Shown here piece by piece: positions 1 through 9,135 of a stretch of 64,000 bases of DNA. This stretch comes from Gammaproteobacteria bacterium (GTDB lineage Bacteria; Pseudomonadota; Gammaproteobacteria; Enterobacterales; Alteromonadaceae): the NCBI GenBank assembly GCA_018222405.1, contig JAAFAI010000004.1:124001-188000 (forward strand), read 5' to 3'. Below the pieces are notes generated by a model. The model ran no database searches. It had not been told where the DNA came from and saw nothing but the letters and a program-made list of their open reading frames with translations. Position numbers and translations under genes: made by a program. The stretch's first letter is position 1. Each line of letters begins with the position of its first letter.

Positions 1-500
1 ACCCGATATTCGCTTTCTCGCTGAGCCAGTTCCTGTTCACTTACCGCTTTGGTTTTTACCAGGTTCTGCCATCGAGTTAGTGTCGAGGCCGTGAGCTCAA
101 GTTGGGCTTCCATACGTTTAACTTCGGCACGGGCAGCGTTGAGTTGTTCATCTAATTCTGGTGTATCCAGTTCGGCTAATACGTCTCCTTGTTGTACTCT
201 GGCGCCAATATCTGAATACCATTGTCGGATATAACCATTCACTCTGGCATAAATTGACGCTTGTTTAAGTGCCTGCAACCGACCCGCCAGGTGCAAATCT
301 TCGGTATTTACCGCTTTTACCGGATTCGTGATTGAAACTACCGGGATCTGTTGCTGCGCGGTCCATTGCGCCACTTCTGTACTGTCTGCATTACGGGAAA
401 TTGTACCGGTAATGACAACAGTGACGGCCACTATCGCTAACAGCAGTAATAAAACTGTCAGTTTTACTCCGCCAGTTTGATTGACATATTTATCTGCCAT
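1..500 (-). CDS. RND efflux periplasmic adaptor (HlyD/MFP family), C-terminus outside window
   Basis: Membrane fusion protein of a tripartite efflux pump, linking the inner-membrane RND permease to an outer-membrane channel. The first 166 residues are visible. A short cytoplasmic start (MADKYVNQ) is followed by one hydrophobic segment at about residues 14-33, then the biotinyl-lipoyl-like start (AVNTEDLHLAGRLQALKQAS, GYIRQWYSDIGARVQQGDVL) and the start of the alpha-helical hairpin. The ATG lies one base after the TAA of the permease gene (TAAcATG), so the two are surely co-transcribed. Permease-first order is unusual for RND operons, where the adaptor normally comes first. The gene runs off the left edge. 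Confidence 0.9.
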   Translation of the reverse strand, partial: MADKYVNQTGGVKLTVLLLLLAIVAVTVVITGTISRNADSTEVAQWTAQQQIPVVSITNPVKAVNTEDLHLAGRLQALKQASIYARVNGYIRQWYSDIGARVQQGDVLAELDTPELDEQLNAARAEVKRMEAQLELTASTLTRWQNLVKTKAVSEQELAQRESEYR

Positions 501-501
501 G

Positions 502-3500
502 TTACATCTCCTGCTTGGCAAGAAGGGTGTTGTCGATAGAATCATTACGATGCAACACACTAAAAATTACGGGAACAAAAAATAACGTTGCGACGGTGGC
601 AAATAACAAGCCCCCTATAACAGCTCGACCCAAAGGCGCATTTTGCTCGCCGCCTTCTCCCAGACCTAAGGCCATCGGTAACATTCCCACCATCATTGCC
701 AGTGCTGTCATCAATACCGGTCGCAATCTGGCAAAGCCAGCCTCGAGGGCTGCTTTGGTGGCATCCTGAACAATCGCAAGCCGCTCTTTAGCAAAACTCA
801 CAACCAGCACACTGTTAGCGGTAGCCACGCCCATACACATAATTGCGCCGGTTAATGCCGGGACACTGAATGTCGTTCCCGTGGTGTACAGCATCCATAC
901 AATACCGGCCATTGCCGCAGGTAAAGCCATGATGATAATAAAAGGATCACGCCAGGATTGAAAATTGATCACGATGATAAAATACACGAGACAAATTGCG
1001 CCGACTAAACCGGTAAGTAAGCCTGTATAGGCTGACTGCATGGTGCTCACCTGCCCCTTCATGACTACGGTAGCGCCCCTTGGTTTATCACCTTCATGCG
1101 TACTAAGAACCTTTTCGATGTCTGCCGCAACCGCCCCCAAATCACGCCCCTGGGTTGTGGCAAAAATCTGTACCATCGGCTCAATGTTATATTCCGAAAA
1201 CACAGCACTTGTTTGGGAGCGATCAAAATTAGCCATTCCTCCCAGAGTAGCAGAGTCTGATTGCGTGTCGGCACTTATGGGGATGTTATTGAGTTCAGCG
1301 AAAGAATCTATTTTGTGTTGTGGTACCTGCATAACGATGGGGTATTGCACCCCATTGGCAGGGTTTAACCAGAATGTTGAACTCACCTGCGCCGAACCAG
1401 CCAGATTGACCACTAAACTGTTACTGATATCGCGTTGTGTAATGCCTGCATAGGCCGCCTGACTTCTATCTATGTTAATACTTATCGCCGGTGCTTGCCG
1501 TGATTGTTGAATACGAGCGTCCACCACCCCATCAATTTTACGGATATCCTTGAGTAACAGGTTCGCGTAATCATAATTGGCGTTAAGATCCCTGCCCCGA
1601 ACTTGTATATCTATGGGTGACGGTGCACCAAAATTGAGGATTTGGCTCACGATATCCGCTGGCAAAAAGGAAAACGTCATGTCGGGAAAACGTTCCGGTA
1701 AGACCTCACGAAGTCTTTTGATATAAGCGGCCGTAGGTAGATGCCCCGGTGCCAGTGTAATGGAGATATCCCCGTCGGAAGAACCAATCATACCGGTATT
1801 GGCGTAAATAGTATTCATACTGGAAATATAGGTGCCAACGTTATCTACCATAGCATCTAGCTCATGAGCCGGGATGACCTCTCTGATAACGTCCTGAACA
1901 TCTGCAAACCTTGCGGCGGTCTCTTCTACACGCATCCCTACGGGCGCTCTGGCATGCAGTGCAATCTGGCCACTGTCCACATCCGGAAAAAAATTACGGC
2001 CAATAAATGGCACTAATGCAAAGGAGAGCATCACAATGCACAGGAATGTCACAATGAACCACCTGCGATGTTGCAAGGCGCGTTCAAGTGTATGCTGATA
2101 CTGCGCTCTGAAGTGCTCGAACCCGCTTTCGAAACGCTGTTGAAACCGACTAAAAATATGCCCTTTTGGCGCCATATCAGCATGAGGTTTAAGCATGTAT
2201 TTCGCCAGCGTAGGCACCAGGGTTCTGGACAGCAAAAAGGAAAACAACATAGATAACATCACTGCCTCTGCCATTGGCACAAACAGGTAACGCGGCACCC
2301 CTTCTAAGAAGTACATGGGCACAAAAACCACGCAGATACACAACAGAGAAACAAATGCCGGTACCGCAATTTGACTGGCTCCGTCGAGAATAGCCTGATT
2401 GACCGGCTTGCCATGCTCCAGATGATAATTAATGCTTTCAATGGTGACAGTAGCTTCATCCACCAGTATGCCCACCGCTAAGGCCAAACCGCCCAGAGTC
2501 ATGATATTCAGGGTATGCCCCAGCATCGACATCACTAAAATTGCGCCCAGAATCGACAACGGAATAGACAAGGTAACAATCAACGTTGAACGCCAACTGC
2601 CTAAAAATAGCAAAATCATGATACTGGTTAGTAGCGCCGCAATGACCCCTTCAAGCACAACCCCATTCACTGCATTAAGCACAAACATGGATTGATCACC
2701 AATCAGTTTCACTTCCAGATTTTCGGGTAACGCGTCTTTGACCTCAACAAGGCGTTGTTTGATCCCGTTGATTACATCCAGTGTCGATGTATTTCCTGTT
2801 TTAAAAATACTCATCAGTACCGAACGACCGCCGTCTACATGCACAATATTGGTTTGCACCGCACTCCCGTCATACACATTGGCAACGTCTTTTATGTAAA
2901 TAATGGCGCCGTCAGCCAATTTTAGAGGAAGCTCGCCAATCTCCTTAATGGTTGCCGGTGCATTATTGATTTTTACTGCATATTCGTATTCGCCGATTTT
3001 TTGCGTACCGGCAGGGATAATGACATTTTGCTCAGCCAAGGCATTGGCGACATCCTGCCCTGATAATCCCCTTGCTTGCAATGCATCAGGATCCAAATCA
3101 ATCTGAATTTGCCGTGATTTGCCGCCAAAGGGCCAGGGGATTGAAGCCCCCTGCACTGTTACCAGACGGGACCGAAGTTGATTCATACCAATGTCAGCTA
3201 ACTGCTGCTCACTCAATCCTTTGCCAGACAGCGCCAACTGTAATACCGGTACCGTTGATGCGTTGTAATTCATAATCAATGGAGGTTGTGTACCCTGAGG
3301 CATTTGTCGCAATAAGGTTTGCGCAACACCCGTTACCTGAGCGTTTGCCATATTGATATCGACGGTGGGATGAAAAAAAATTTTAACGATGCCAAATCCC
3401 GTATAGGACGTCGCTTCTATATGTTCTACATCGTTAACTATACTGTTAAGCGCACGCTCGAAGGGCCTGGTGATCCGTCCTGCCATTTCTTCCGGTGGCA

Positions 3501-3663
3501 AACCGCGCCACTGCCAGGCAACGGCAACAACAGGGATATCAACACTTGGAAAAATATCGGTCGGCGTACGACTGGCTGACAATGGCCCAAGAATGGCGAT
3601 TAATAATGCCAGTACCACAAAGGTATAGGGCTTACTCAAGGCGATTTTAACAAGTGCGAGCAT
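502..3663 (-). CDS. RND efflux pump permease (AcrB/CusA superfamily)
   Basis: Proton-driven inner-membrane efflux permease of 1053 residues, the usual RND length. TM1 lies at residues 10-28, followed by a first large periplasmic loop. TM4 carries the proton-relay motif with VDEATV (in GGLALAVGILVDEATV). A second periplasmic half follows a middle cytoplasmic stretch, and the C-terminal helix bundle ends near VTLFFVPVIFSVLHR. I chose ATG 3663; a TTG six bases upstream would add two residues, and neither has a clear ribosome-binding site. It is followed one base later by its adaptor gene. A 10-bp inverted repeat sits just upstream (3674-3717). Substrate unknown; the motif does not look like the metal-specific CusA type, so organic compounds are more likely. 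Confidence 0.93.
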   Translation of the reverse strand: MLALVKIALSKPYTFVVLALLIAILGPLSASRTPTDIFPSVDIPVVAVAWQWRGLPPEEMAGRITRPFERALNSIVNDVEHIEATSYTGFGIVKIFFHPTVDINMANAQVTGVAQTLLRQMPQGTQPPLIMNYNASTVPVLQLALSGKGLSEQQLADIGMNQLRSRLVTVQGASIPWPFGGKSRQIQIDLDPDALQARGLSGQDVANALAEQNVIIPAGTQKIGEYEYAVKINNAPATIKEIGELPLKLADGAIIYIKDVANVYDGSAVQTNIVHVDGGRSVLMSIFKTGNTSTLDVINGIKQRLVEVKDALPENLEVKLIGDQSMFVLNAVNGVVLEGVIAALLTSIMILLFLGSWRSTLIVTLSIPLSILGAILVMSMLGHTLNIMTLGGLALAVGILVDEATVTIESINYHLEHGKPVNQAILDGASQIAVPAFVSLLCICVVFVPMYFLEGVPRYLFVPMAEAVMLSMLFSFLLSRTLVPTLAKYMLKPHADMAPKGHIFSRFQQRFESGFEHFRAQYQHTLERALQHRRWFIVTFLCIVMLSFALVPFIGRNFFPDVDSGQIALHARAPVGMRVEETAARFADVQDVIREVIPAHELDAMVDNVGTYISSMNTIYANTGMIGSSDGDISITLAPGHLPTAAYIKRLREVLPERFPDMTFSFLPADIVSQILNFGAPSPIDIQVRGRDLNANYDYANLLLKDIRKIDGVVDARIQQSRQAPAISINIDRSQAAYAGITQRDISNSLVVNLAGSAQVSSTFWLNPANGVQYPIVMQVPQHKIDSFAELNNIPISADTQSDSATLGGMANFDRSQTSAVFSEYNIEPMVQIFATTQGRDLGAVAADIEKVLSTHEGDKPRGATVVMKGQVSTMQSAYTGLLTGLVGAICLVYFIIVINFQSWRDPFIIIMALPAAMAGIVWMLYTTGTTFSVPALTGAIMCMGVATANSVLVVSFAKERLAIVQDATKAALEAGFARLRPVLMTALAMMVGMLPMALGLGEGGEQNAPLGRAVIGGLLFATVATLFFVPVIFSVLHRNDSIDNTLLAKQEM

Positions 3664-4043
3664 ACACAATTCAATTAATGAGTGATTTGATGAATTTTAT
3701 CCAAATAACTCATTAATGATTAGACAGAAAAATACGCAAGAGCTTATGAATATTTTTACTTAATACGGGGCGATTATTGGCGGGAAATAGAACGTATCTC
3801 TATAAAAGAATAAATCTCGCTATAATGACTTATGCAATATTTTCTCTGTGAAGTCGTTTGTGATTGTCAACCCCGAGGATGTCAACTTGCCTTTACTAAG
3901 TTAACTATATATTTACTGCTAAAGCAGCGCCGCTATTCTTTATCGTGCGTCATTGGTATTCGTTTTATTCATGAGCATTCTGGCTATTCTGTTTTTAATT
4001 GATGTAAGCTTGCTATTCACAGGCCATCTGGAGTTATTCATTG
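3664..4043. other. 380-bp divergent intergenic region
   Basis: AT-rich spacer between the RND operon (minus) and the esterase gene (plus). It holds the inverted repeat at 3674-3717 and a TATAAT hexamer at 3821-3826 with no convincing -35. A 58-codon open frame from 3832 has no ribosome-binding site and reads as non-protein. No RNA gene is evident. Confidence 0.5.
3674..3717. promoter_or_regulatory. Inverted repeat upstream of RND operon, putative operator
   Basis: ATTAATGAGT (3674-3683) and its exact reverse complement ACTCATTAAT (3708-3717) are separated by 24 bp. The right copy is inside a perfect self-palindrome, TCATTAATGA (3710-3719). It starts 11 bp upstream of the permease ATG, where a repressor of an efflux operon would bind. 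No regulator gene lies in the window beside it, so the role is inferred. Confidence 0.4.
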
Positions 4044-4973
4044 ATGAACGCAGTGTCAGCAAAACTTAGCGCTTTTCTTGAACAAGTCACCATCGCCAGA
4101 AATCAGGCTTTGCAGCATGGTATTAAACCTTTTCCGGCACTTGCGCGCGCCAATATGGCAAACCTGTCTGCCATCAATGGCAAAGGTCCGGATGTTCAGT
4201 ATGTCTCAGACGGCAGCTTTTTTGTAGAAACCGATTCTCGTACAGAAATTCCTTTTCGTATTTATTCACCAAACCCAGCTGACAAATTGCCAGTGATCCT
4301 TCATCTGCATGGCGGCGGCCATATGTGCGGCGATCTCGATATCTACGATGCGATAAGTCGCAGAATGGCAAACTGTACTAACAGTGTTGTCATTACGCTG
4401 GATTACCGGCTTGCTCCTGAACATCCACATCCGGCAGCAATTGAGGACTGCAAATTTTTGTTAACACACTATCAATCTCTGCTGGGAAGCGTTGGAATTA
4501 AGGATGAGTTGATTGTGGCAGGTGACAGCGCCGGCGCCGCTCTTACAGCAACACTATCGGCAACAGCGCAATATAGTCCTCAAATAAGCAAACAAATCCT
4601 GCTTTATCCGAGTCTCGATTACACCATGGAACATCCTTCAATGGATGCTTATGGAAGCGGTTATTTATTGGAAAAACAAGGTGTTGCCTGGTATTTCGAT
4701 AATTATCTGCAAAACGGTGAAGACCGAAAGCAGGTTTCGCCACTTTACTTGCCAGTGCCACAAAACATGCCCGAAACACTGCTGATGGTGGCCAATTGCG
4801 ATCCTTTACAGGATGAAGCGTTTGCCTATGCAGAAAAATTACGCAAAGCAGGCGTACCTGTCCAGCTAAGCGTTTTTGAAGGCATGGTTCACGGCTTTTT
4901 GCTGCTGAACACATTGGTTGAAAAAGAATGTGAAGAGGCTTACGATTTAATGAACCAGTTTATTAACGGCTGA
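4044..4973 (+). CDS. Alpha/beta hydrolase, hormone-sensitive-lipase (HSL, family IV) esterase
   Basis: Carboxylesterase of 309 residues, probably cytoplasmic (no signal peptide). The oxyanion-hole motif HGGG begins at His89. The nucleophile elbow GDSAG has Ser162. Asp253 (CDPLQDEA) and His283 (MVHGF) complete the catalytic triad in the usual order and spacing. GGAG at 4030-4033 is the ribosome-binding site. TTG at 4041 is 7 bases away and ATG at 4044 is 10 bases away; ATG is preferred on codon type. It is monocistronic and converges with the phosphoribosyltransferase gene. The natural ester is unknown. Confidence 0.92.
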   Translation: MNAVSAKLSAFLEQVTIARNQALQHGIKPFPALARANMANLSAINGKGPDVQYVSDGSFFVETDSRTEIPFRIYSPNPADKLPVILHLHGGGHMCGDLDIYDAISRRMANCTNSVVITLDYRLAPEHPHPAAIEDCKFLLTHYQSLLGSVGIKDELIVAGDSAGAALTATLSATAQYSPQISKQILLYPSLDYTMEHPSMDAYGSGYLLEKQGVAWYFDNYLQNGEDRKQVSPLYLPVPQNMPETLLMVANCDPLQDEAFAYAEKLRKAGVPVQLSVFEGMVHGFLLLNTLVEKECEEAYDLMNQFING

Positions 4974-5007
4974 CACGATAACTGCCCCGCCTTTCTATAT
5001 AAGCACC

Positions 5008-5577
5008 CTAATCATCCTTCAGATGCCCTTTTAAAATCCCGTATAACTCAGGGCGGTTTTCAGCAATCTCCTGAGTACTCAGCCCCTCCAATGAGTGCGG
5101 GTATTTGAGCCAGGCTTCCGTTTCATAAAGATAATAATCTGGTACCAGATCGGTTTGATTTCGCTTTGGCTTGTAATACGGCACCGCTACACGAATATCC
5201 TCTGGCGTGTTAAGTCGGCACAAATCAGTCAGTTTATTAATAATGGCCTGCACGGAGCGGCCGCTATCAAACACATCATCCACTATGAGCAATCTGTCCT
5301 GATGCTGGATATTTTTTACCAGATAGTTTAAGCCATGCACTTTTACTTCCTTAGCCTGATCATCAATCCCCTGATAAGACGAAGTTCTAATCGCAATGTT
5401 ATCGGTTTCGATGCCATGAAACGCCAGATATTCCTGCACAGCTATGCCAATGGGTGCGCCGCCACGCCAGACTGCAATAATAAACGTCGGCTCAAACCCT
5501 GAATCGTAGACCTGAGCTGCCAGTTTAAATGAGTCGTCCAGCAACCCCTGGGCGTTTAAATATGTTTTGCTTTTCAT
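5008..5577 (-). CDS. Phosphoribosyltransferase-like protein, copy 1
   Basis: Type I PRTase fold of 189 residues. The PRPP-binding loop is LLIVDDVFDSGRS, with the acidic pair Asp100-Asp101. An upstream WRGG(A)PIG motif is characteristic of the predicted hypoxanthine/xanthine-type family (COG2236-like). The ATG at 5577 has a good AGGAC ribosome-binding site. It is divergently transcribed from a paralogue at 5665 across an 87-bp promoter region, and the two share motif order throughout (DSF-L, SGF-PTFI, WRGG, HI-LRTS, VHG-YL, VDDVF-SG, EE-R-A). The base substrate cannot be read from the sequence; purine salvage is the conservative guess. Confidence 0.85.
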   Translation of the reverse strand: MKSKTYLNAQGLLDDSFKLAAQVYDSGFEPTFIIAVWRGGAPIGIAVQEYLAFHGIETDNIAIRTSSYQGIDDQAKEVKVHGLNYLVKNIQHQDRLLIVDDVFDSGRSVQAIINKLTDLCRLNTPEDIRVAVPYYKPKRNQTDLVPDYYLYETEAWLKYPHSLEGLSTQEIAENRPELYGILKGHLKDD

Positions 5578-5664
5578 TGCTTGTCCTGTAAAAGGTATTA
5601 ACTAACCGGCCAGTCAAATGCTATGGTAGCCTTAAGATAGCATGGTGTCACATAGGAGTTGACG

Positions 5665-6231
5665 GTGGAAAAGCGTTATCTCGAAGAACAGCAAATTATT
5701 GAAGATTCTTTTCGATTAGGTGTGCAGATATTTGAAAGTGGTTTTCGCCCCACCTTTATTGTTGGTCTGTGGCGAGGCGGCAGTTCGGTGGGTATTTATG
5801 TTCAGGAATGTTTGCAAACCCTGGGCGTGCAAACTGATCACATAGCACTGAGAACGTCTTATCCGGGATTACCCGAATACCAGAATATGGTGGAATCGCC
5901 TGAACGCATAAGAGTTCACGGTACCCAGTATCTTATTGAAAACCTCAATATTGATGACGGGTTGCTGATCGTTGATGACGTATTCAGTTCGGGCCATAAC
6001 ATCACTGCCGTGATCAATCGGTTAAGTACCAAGCTCAAACGCAATATGCCAGAAGAAGTCAGAATAGCCACTCTTTATCAGCGCACCGGTTATAACCGCA
6101 CTACCCTAAAGCCCGATTTTTGCCTGCATGAAACCCCAGACTGGCTGGTATTTCCCTATGAATTAAAAGGCCTGAGTCACGAAGAAATTACCACTAATAA
6201 ACCGTATGTTGCGCCCTATTTACGAGACTAA
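5665..6231 (+). CDS. Phosphoribosyltransferase-like protein, copy 2
   Basis: Paralogue of the divergent neighbour, 188 residues. The PRPP loop is LLIVDDVFSSGHN (Asp104-Asp105), with the same WRGG motif near residue 34. The frame stays open to a TTG at 5659, but that codon abuts the AGGAG at 5654-5658. The GTG at 5665 has ideal 6-base spacing and is taken as the start. Compared with copy 1 it has an insertion (LPEYQNMVESPERI) before the conserved VHG, so the active-site hood probably differs. A head-to-head pair suggests duplication followed by specialisation for two bases or nucleotides. Confidence 0.85.
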   Translation: MEKRYLEEQQIIEDSFRLGVQIFESGFRPTFIVGLWRGGSSVGIYVQECLQTLGVQTDHIALRTSYPGLPEYQNMVESPERIRVHGTQYLIENLNIDDGLLIVDDVFSSGHNITAVINRLSTKLKRNMPEEVRIATLYQRTGYNRTTLKPDFCLHETPDWLVFPYELKGLSHEEITTNKPYVAPYLRD

Positions 6232-6241
6232 CTGTCTGGTT

Positions 6242-6604
6242 TTACATATTGACTAGTTTATTAAGATAGTCTTTTAGCGGCGTATTAATAACCTTTACAT
6301 CCGGGCTATCGTTTATCTTTAGTGCGGTATTAACAATCGACTTGAGATACTGATACTCCTCAGAAACCTCAGGAATATCGAGGCGTTCTGTAAGCGTTTC
6401 CAGCTCTTTGTCGCTCAGTTTATTCCGGCTAATGTACCGTCTGATATAACTGCGCCATTCATCAACATGGCTAACTTCCAGGCGCTCCGGAAAGACTCTG
6501 AGATCTTCAATATCCTGTTTAAAATCATGGGGCGGCTGTGGTTCGTCGAGTAAATAACGGTAAGTGAATAACGTGATAATTTCGTTGTTTTCATTTGCAT
6601 GCAT
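6242..6604 (-). CDS. Hypothetical protein, 120 aa
   Basis: I do not recognise the family. It is acidic, soluble and without a signal peptide or membrane segment. It is predicted mostly helical, with charged stretches (ERLEVSHVDEWRSYIRRYIS, LSDKELETLTERLD). It ends 10 bp from the convergent phosphoribosyltransferase and lies downstream of the sensor kinase on the same strand, about 100 bp away and separated by a stem-loop. ATG 6604 has a weak GCAGG 11 bases upstream. The steady codon use and tight packing favour a real gene. Confidence 0.6.
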   Translation of the reverse strand: MHANENNEIITLFTYRYLLDEPQPPHDFKQDIEDLRVFPERLEVSHVDEWRSYIRRYISRNKLSDKELETLTERLDIPEVSEEYQYLKSIVNTALKINDSPDVKVINTPLKDYLNKLVNM

Positions 6605-6616
6605 ATTGGCTTTACC

Positions 6617-6647
6617 TGCGTAGCGTTTGCTTAATGCCTGCTACGCA
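6617..6647 (-). other. Stem-loop between sensor kinase and hypothetical gene
   Basis: TGCGTAGC (6617-6624) and GCTACGCA (6640-6647) form a perfect 8-bp stem with a 15-base loop. Read on the minus strand it falls in the leader of the 120-aa gene, immediately before the GG of its weak ribosome-binding site. There is no T-run, so it is not a standard terminator; a leader structure is possible. Confidence 0.4.
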
Positions 6648-6704
6648 TAAAATGCTCATCTGTATCAACCTTAAGAAACAAACGTGACTCAAGCGTGGCT
6701 GTTA

Positions 6705-8915
6705 TCAACTTTTACAACTAGCCGCCAAAACACTATATAACCGGTTCATATCAATAGGTTTACCAATATGCTCATCGAACCCCAATTGCAGGTACTTTCG
6801 GACCTCATCAGCCATTACATCTGCGGTAAGGGCGATCACAGGAAGGTGCGGGAATTGTGCTTTAATTTCCCTACATGCCTGAACACCATCCATCACCGGC
6901 ATTTGAATATCCATTAGCACTGCATTATAGCCTCCCTGTTTGCTGTTAATGGCATCCAGGGCAAGCTGACCATTTTCTACAATGTCAAAACTCACATTGG
7001 TTGACTCCAGCATAGACTCAATGATGGTTTGATTAATCATATTGTCTTCTGCTACTAACACTTGTTTGCCAGTTAAGTCTGGCACAGCCACGCCTGAGGG
7101 CTCTTCGGTTTCTCTGGCCAGTTCAGCTCGCGGCAATGGCAGCTCCACTGTTACCCGGGTGCCCTGCTGCTCTTCACTTTCCAGGCTAATACGCCCGTGC
7201 ATTATGGTTACCAGGCTATGAGTTATAGACATACCAAGGCCAGTGCCACCAAACTTTCGGGTACTGGACGTATCGGCCTGGGAGAAACGCTCGAAGATCT
7301 TACTTTGCATAGCCCTACTCATCCCAATGCCGGTATCGGTTACCTCTATTACGATATGCTCCGGCTCGTCACTGGCGGCAGCAAGGCTTAACCTGATAGT
7401 TACCGAACCAGCCTTGGTAAACTTTACCGCGTTGGATACCAGGTTAACAATGATTTGCTTAACCCTTACCGAATCGCCCAGCCAGCCATCCGGGAAGGAG
7501 CTCTCAACCTCCACCTCCAGTTGCAGGTCTTTGCTTTGTGCCAGGGCTTTAAGATCAGACACTGCTGATTCAGTAATTTCCACTAATGAAAATGGTTGCG
7601 TCTCAAGTTCGAGTTTATTGGCTTCAATTTTTGAGTAGTCGAGTATATCGTTGATGATGGTCAATAAGTGCCTGGCTGAAAATAATGCCTTGCTTACTCT
7701 TTCTTTGGTCTGGCTGGTTAAGTCTGAGCGCTCTAGCACTTGCAGTGTGCCAAGAACACCATTCATCGGCGTACGGATTTCATGGCTCATATTAGCCAGA
7801 AAATCGCTCTTTGAGCGATTGGCGCTGTCGGCATCTGATAAAGCTCTGGCCATATTTTTATTATGTAAGTGCGCGCGATACAGCATGACGATGGTCATCA
7901 CAACGATGACCACCAGGAAAAAACTCACAATAACAAGTACCACTTCTAAGGAGTAAACCGAGGGTTCCTCATTCACCAGTTCTGCGCCAGGCGGTAAAGC
8001 CTCTACATCGATTCCCCACCGGTCCAGCTGTTGTGCATTGAACTGCTGACTGACAACAGTATTCTGATGAATGAAGAACTGCTCACCGGCAGCCAAAGCA
8101 ATGGCAGCATCGGCAATTCTTTCTGGTACCACTACAGCACCACCCGCATAGCGACTCACATTGTGAGAAAATATGGTAAACACAGGATGCTGTGTTTGCG
8201 TGATTAACCAGTTATGTACAGTTTCCCAGTTTCGTTCATGAAATTTATAGTTTATGTAAATTATAGGCGTGCCAGCTGCGCTATTGCGTAACTCGGTCAG
8301 TGTTTGGTCGGGGTATTTTTCGGGGTTAAAGTATTTGAAGTTGATTCCGGCAGGTAAATTGGATACAAAGTTTTGAACCAGACCTTCATCCTGCTCTAAA
8401 CCGAGATTGCCGTGCACCAAATATATTTCTGTGGTCTGCGGTAATGCGGCTAAAATCTGCGAGTAAGAGAGCTCAGGCTCATAGTCAGAGCGCACCAGTG
8501 TGCCCGTTCTGGGGCTCCAGTCAATGTGTAAAAAATAGCGTTCTGCCTGAGGCAGAATGGTTGGATTAGTATCTACAAATACGCTGGCGTGGCGACCAAT
8601 TGCAACAAGCCTGGAAAAGCTCGCGTTTTGCTTCTCATTAACGAGGTTTTGTAATTGATAGTTAAAGTTATCAAGAATGGTTTTTTTGACTTCAGGGCCG
8701 AAATCTTCAACCGAATCGGCGTAATAGGCCGGTACCGTTAACACCAGAATGTTTGCGCTAGCAGACACCTGACTCATTAACCGGTACATCATTTTGACTT
8801 CAAAATCAGACTCATTAAACGAGTTAACCAGGATAACGCTGTAGTCTTCGGCTTGTCTGGCAGATGCGCTGGCCGAAAAACTTAGCAACAAAACAACAAT
8901 AAGCCGCAACATCAT
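6705..8915 (-). CDS. Hybrid sensor histidine kinase with periplasmic substrate-binding-like sensor
   Basis: Membrane kinase of 736 residues. It has a signal peptide or first TM (MMLRLIVVLLLSFSASASA), then a roughly 290-residue periplasmic region resembling ABC_sub_bind-type binding domains. A TM follows at about 320-345, then HisKA with phosphoacceptor His378 (FLANMSHEIRTPMNG) and HATPase with N, G1 and G2 boxes (IVNLVSNAVKFT, VTDTGIGM, GTGLGMSI). A C-terminal receiver has acceptor Asp669 (VLMDIQMPVMDG). There is no HPt or output domain, so phosphotransfer must continue on another protein. An in-frame GTG at 8927 could add four residues; neither start has a clear ribosome-binding site. No partner regulator gene is adjacent. 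Confidence 0.93.
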   Translation of the reverse strand: MMLRLIVVLLLSFSASASARQAEDYSVILVNSFNESDFEVKMMYRLMSQVSASANILVLTVPAYYADSVEDFGPEVKKTILDNFNYQLQNLVNEKQNASFSRLVAIGRHASVFVDTNPTILPQAERYFLHIDWSPRTGTLVRSDYEPELSYSQILAALPQTTEIYLVHGNLGLEQDEGLVQNFVSNLPAGINFKYFNPEKYPDQTLTELRNSAAGTPIIYINYKFHERNWETVHNWLITQTQHPVFTIFSHNVSRYAGGAVVVPERIADAAIALAAGEQFFIHQNTVVSQQFNAQQLDRWGIDVEALPPGAELVNEEPSVYSLEVVLVIVSFFLVVIVVMTIVMLYRAHLHNKNMARALSDADSANRSKSDFLANMSHEIRTPMNGVLGTLQVLERSDLTSQTKERVSKALFSARHLLTIINDILDYSKIEANKLELETQPFSLVEITESAVSDLKALAQSKDLQLEVEVESSFPDGWLGDSVRVKQIIVNLVSNAVKFTKAGSVTIRLSLAAASDEPEHIVIEVTDTGIGMSRAMQSKIFERFSQADTSSTRKFGGTGLGMSITHSLVTIMHGRISLESEEQQGTRVTVELPLPRAELARETEEPSGVAVPDLTGKQVLVAEDNMINQTIIESMLESTNVSFDIVENGQLALDAINSKQGGYNAVLMDIQMPVMDGVQACREIKAQFPHLPVIALTADVMADEVRKYLQLGFDEHIGKPIDMNRLYSVLAASCKS

Positions 8916-9072
8916 AATGGCAGTCACTTTGAGAAGATTTGAGCCTTAAGCAGTATATTAACCACAGGCATTATCATTTAGATTAGCCAATTTTTACAAC
9001 ATTGTTAATTTAATTTAACAGCTAAAAAATGCCTGGCAGGACCGTCATCTGAAGAGGTGCGCTAAACTTTGG

Positions 9073-9102
9073 TTAAACACCTCAGTCACCACCGTGTATA
9101 AT
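9073..9102 (+). promoter_or_regulatory. Putative sigma-70 promoter of the YgjP-like gene
   Basis: A perfect -10 hexamer TATAAT at 9097-9102 is preceded by TTAAAC at 9073-9078 (18-bp spacer, weak -35). Transcription would start near 9109, leaving a short leader before ATG 9136. This argues against the upstream in-frame GTG at 9094 as start, since it precedes the -10 element. Confidence 0.45.
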
Positions 9103-9135
9103 GCGGCGAGTCTTATCGGCAAAACAGAATCATCT

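Noticed and set aside
2432..2695. Plus-strand frames inside the RND permease gene
   Set aside because: Antisense shadows of a clear coding gene; composition follows the complementary codons.
3832..4008. 58-codon open frame upstream of the esterase gene
   Set aside because: Begins 5 bases after a TATAAT hexamer, lacks a ribosome-binding site, and its Cys/Arg-rich content does not resemble a protein family.
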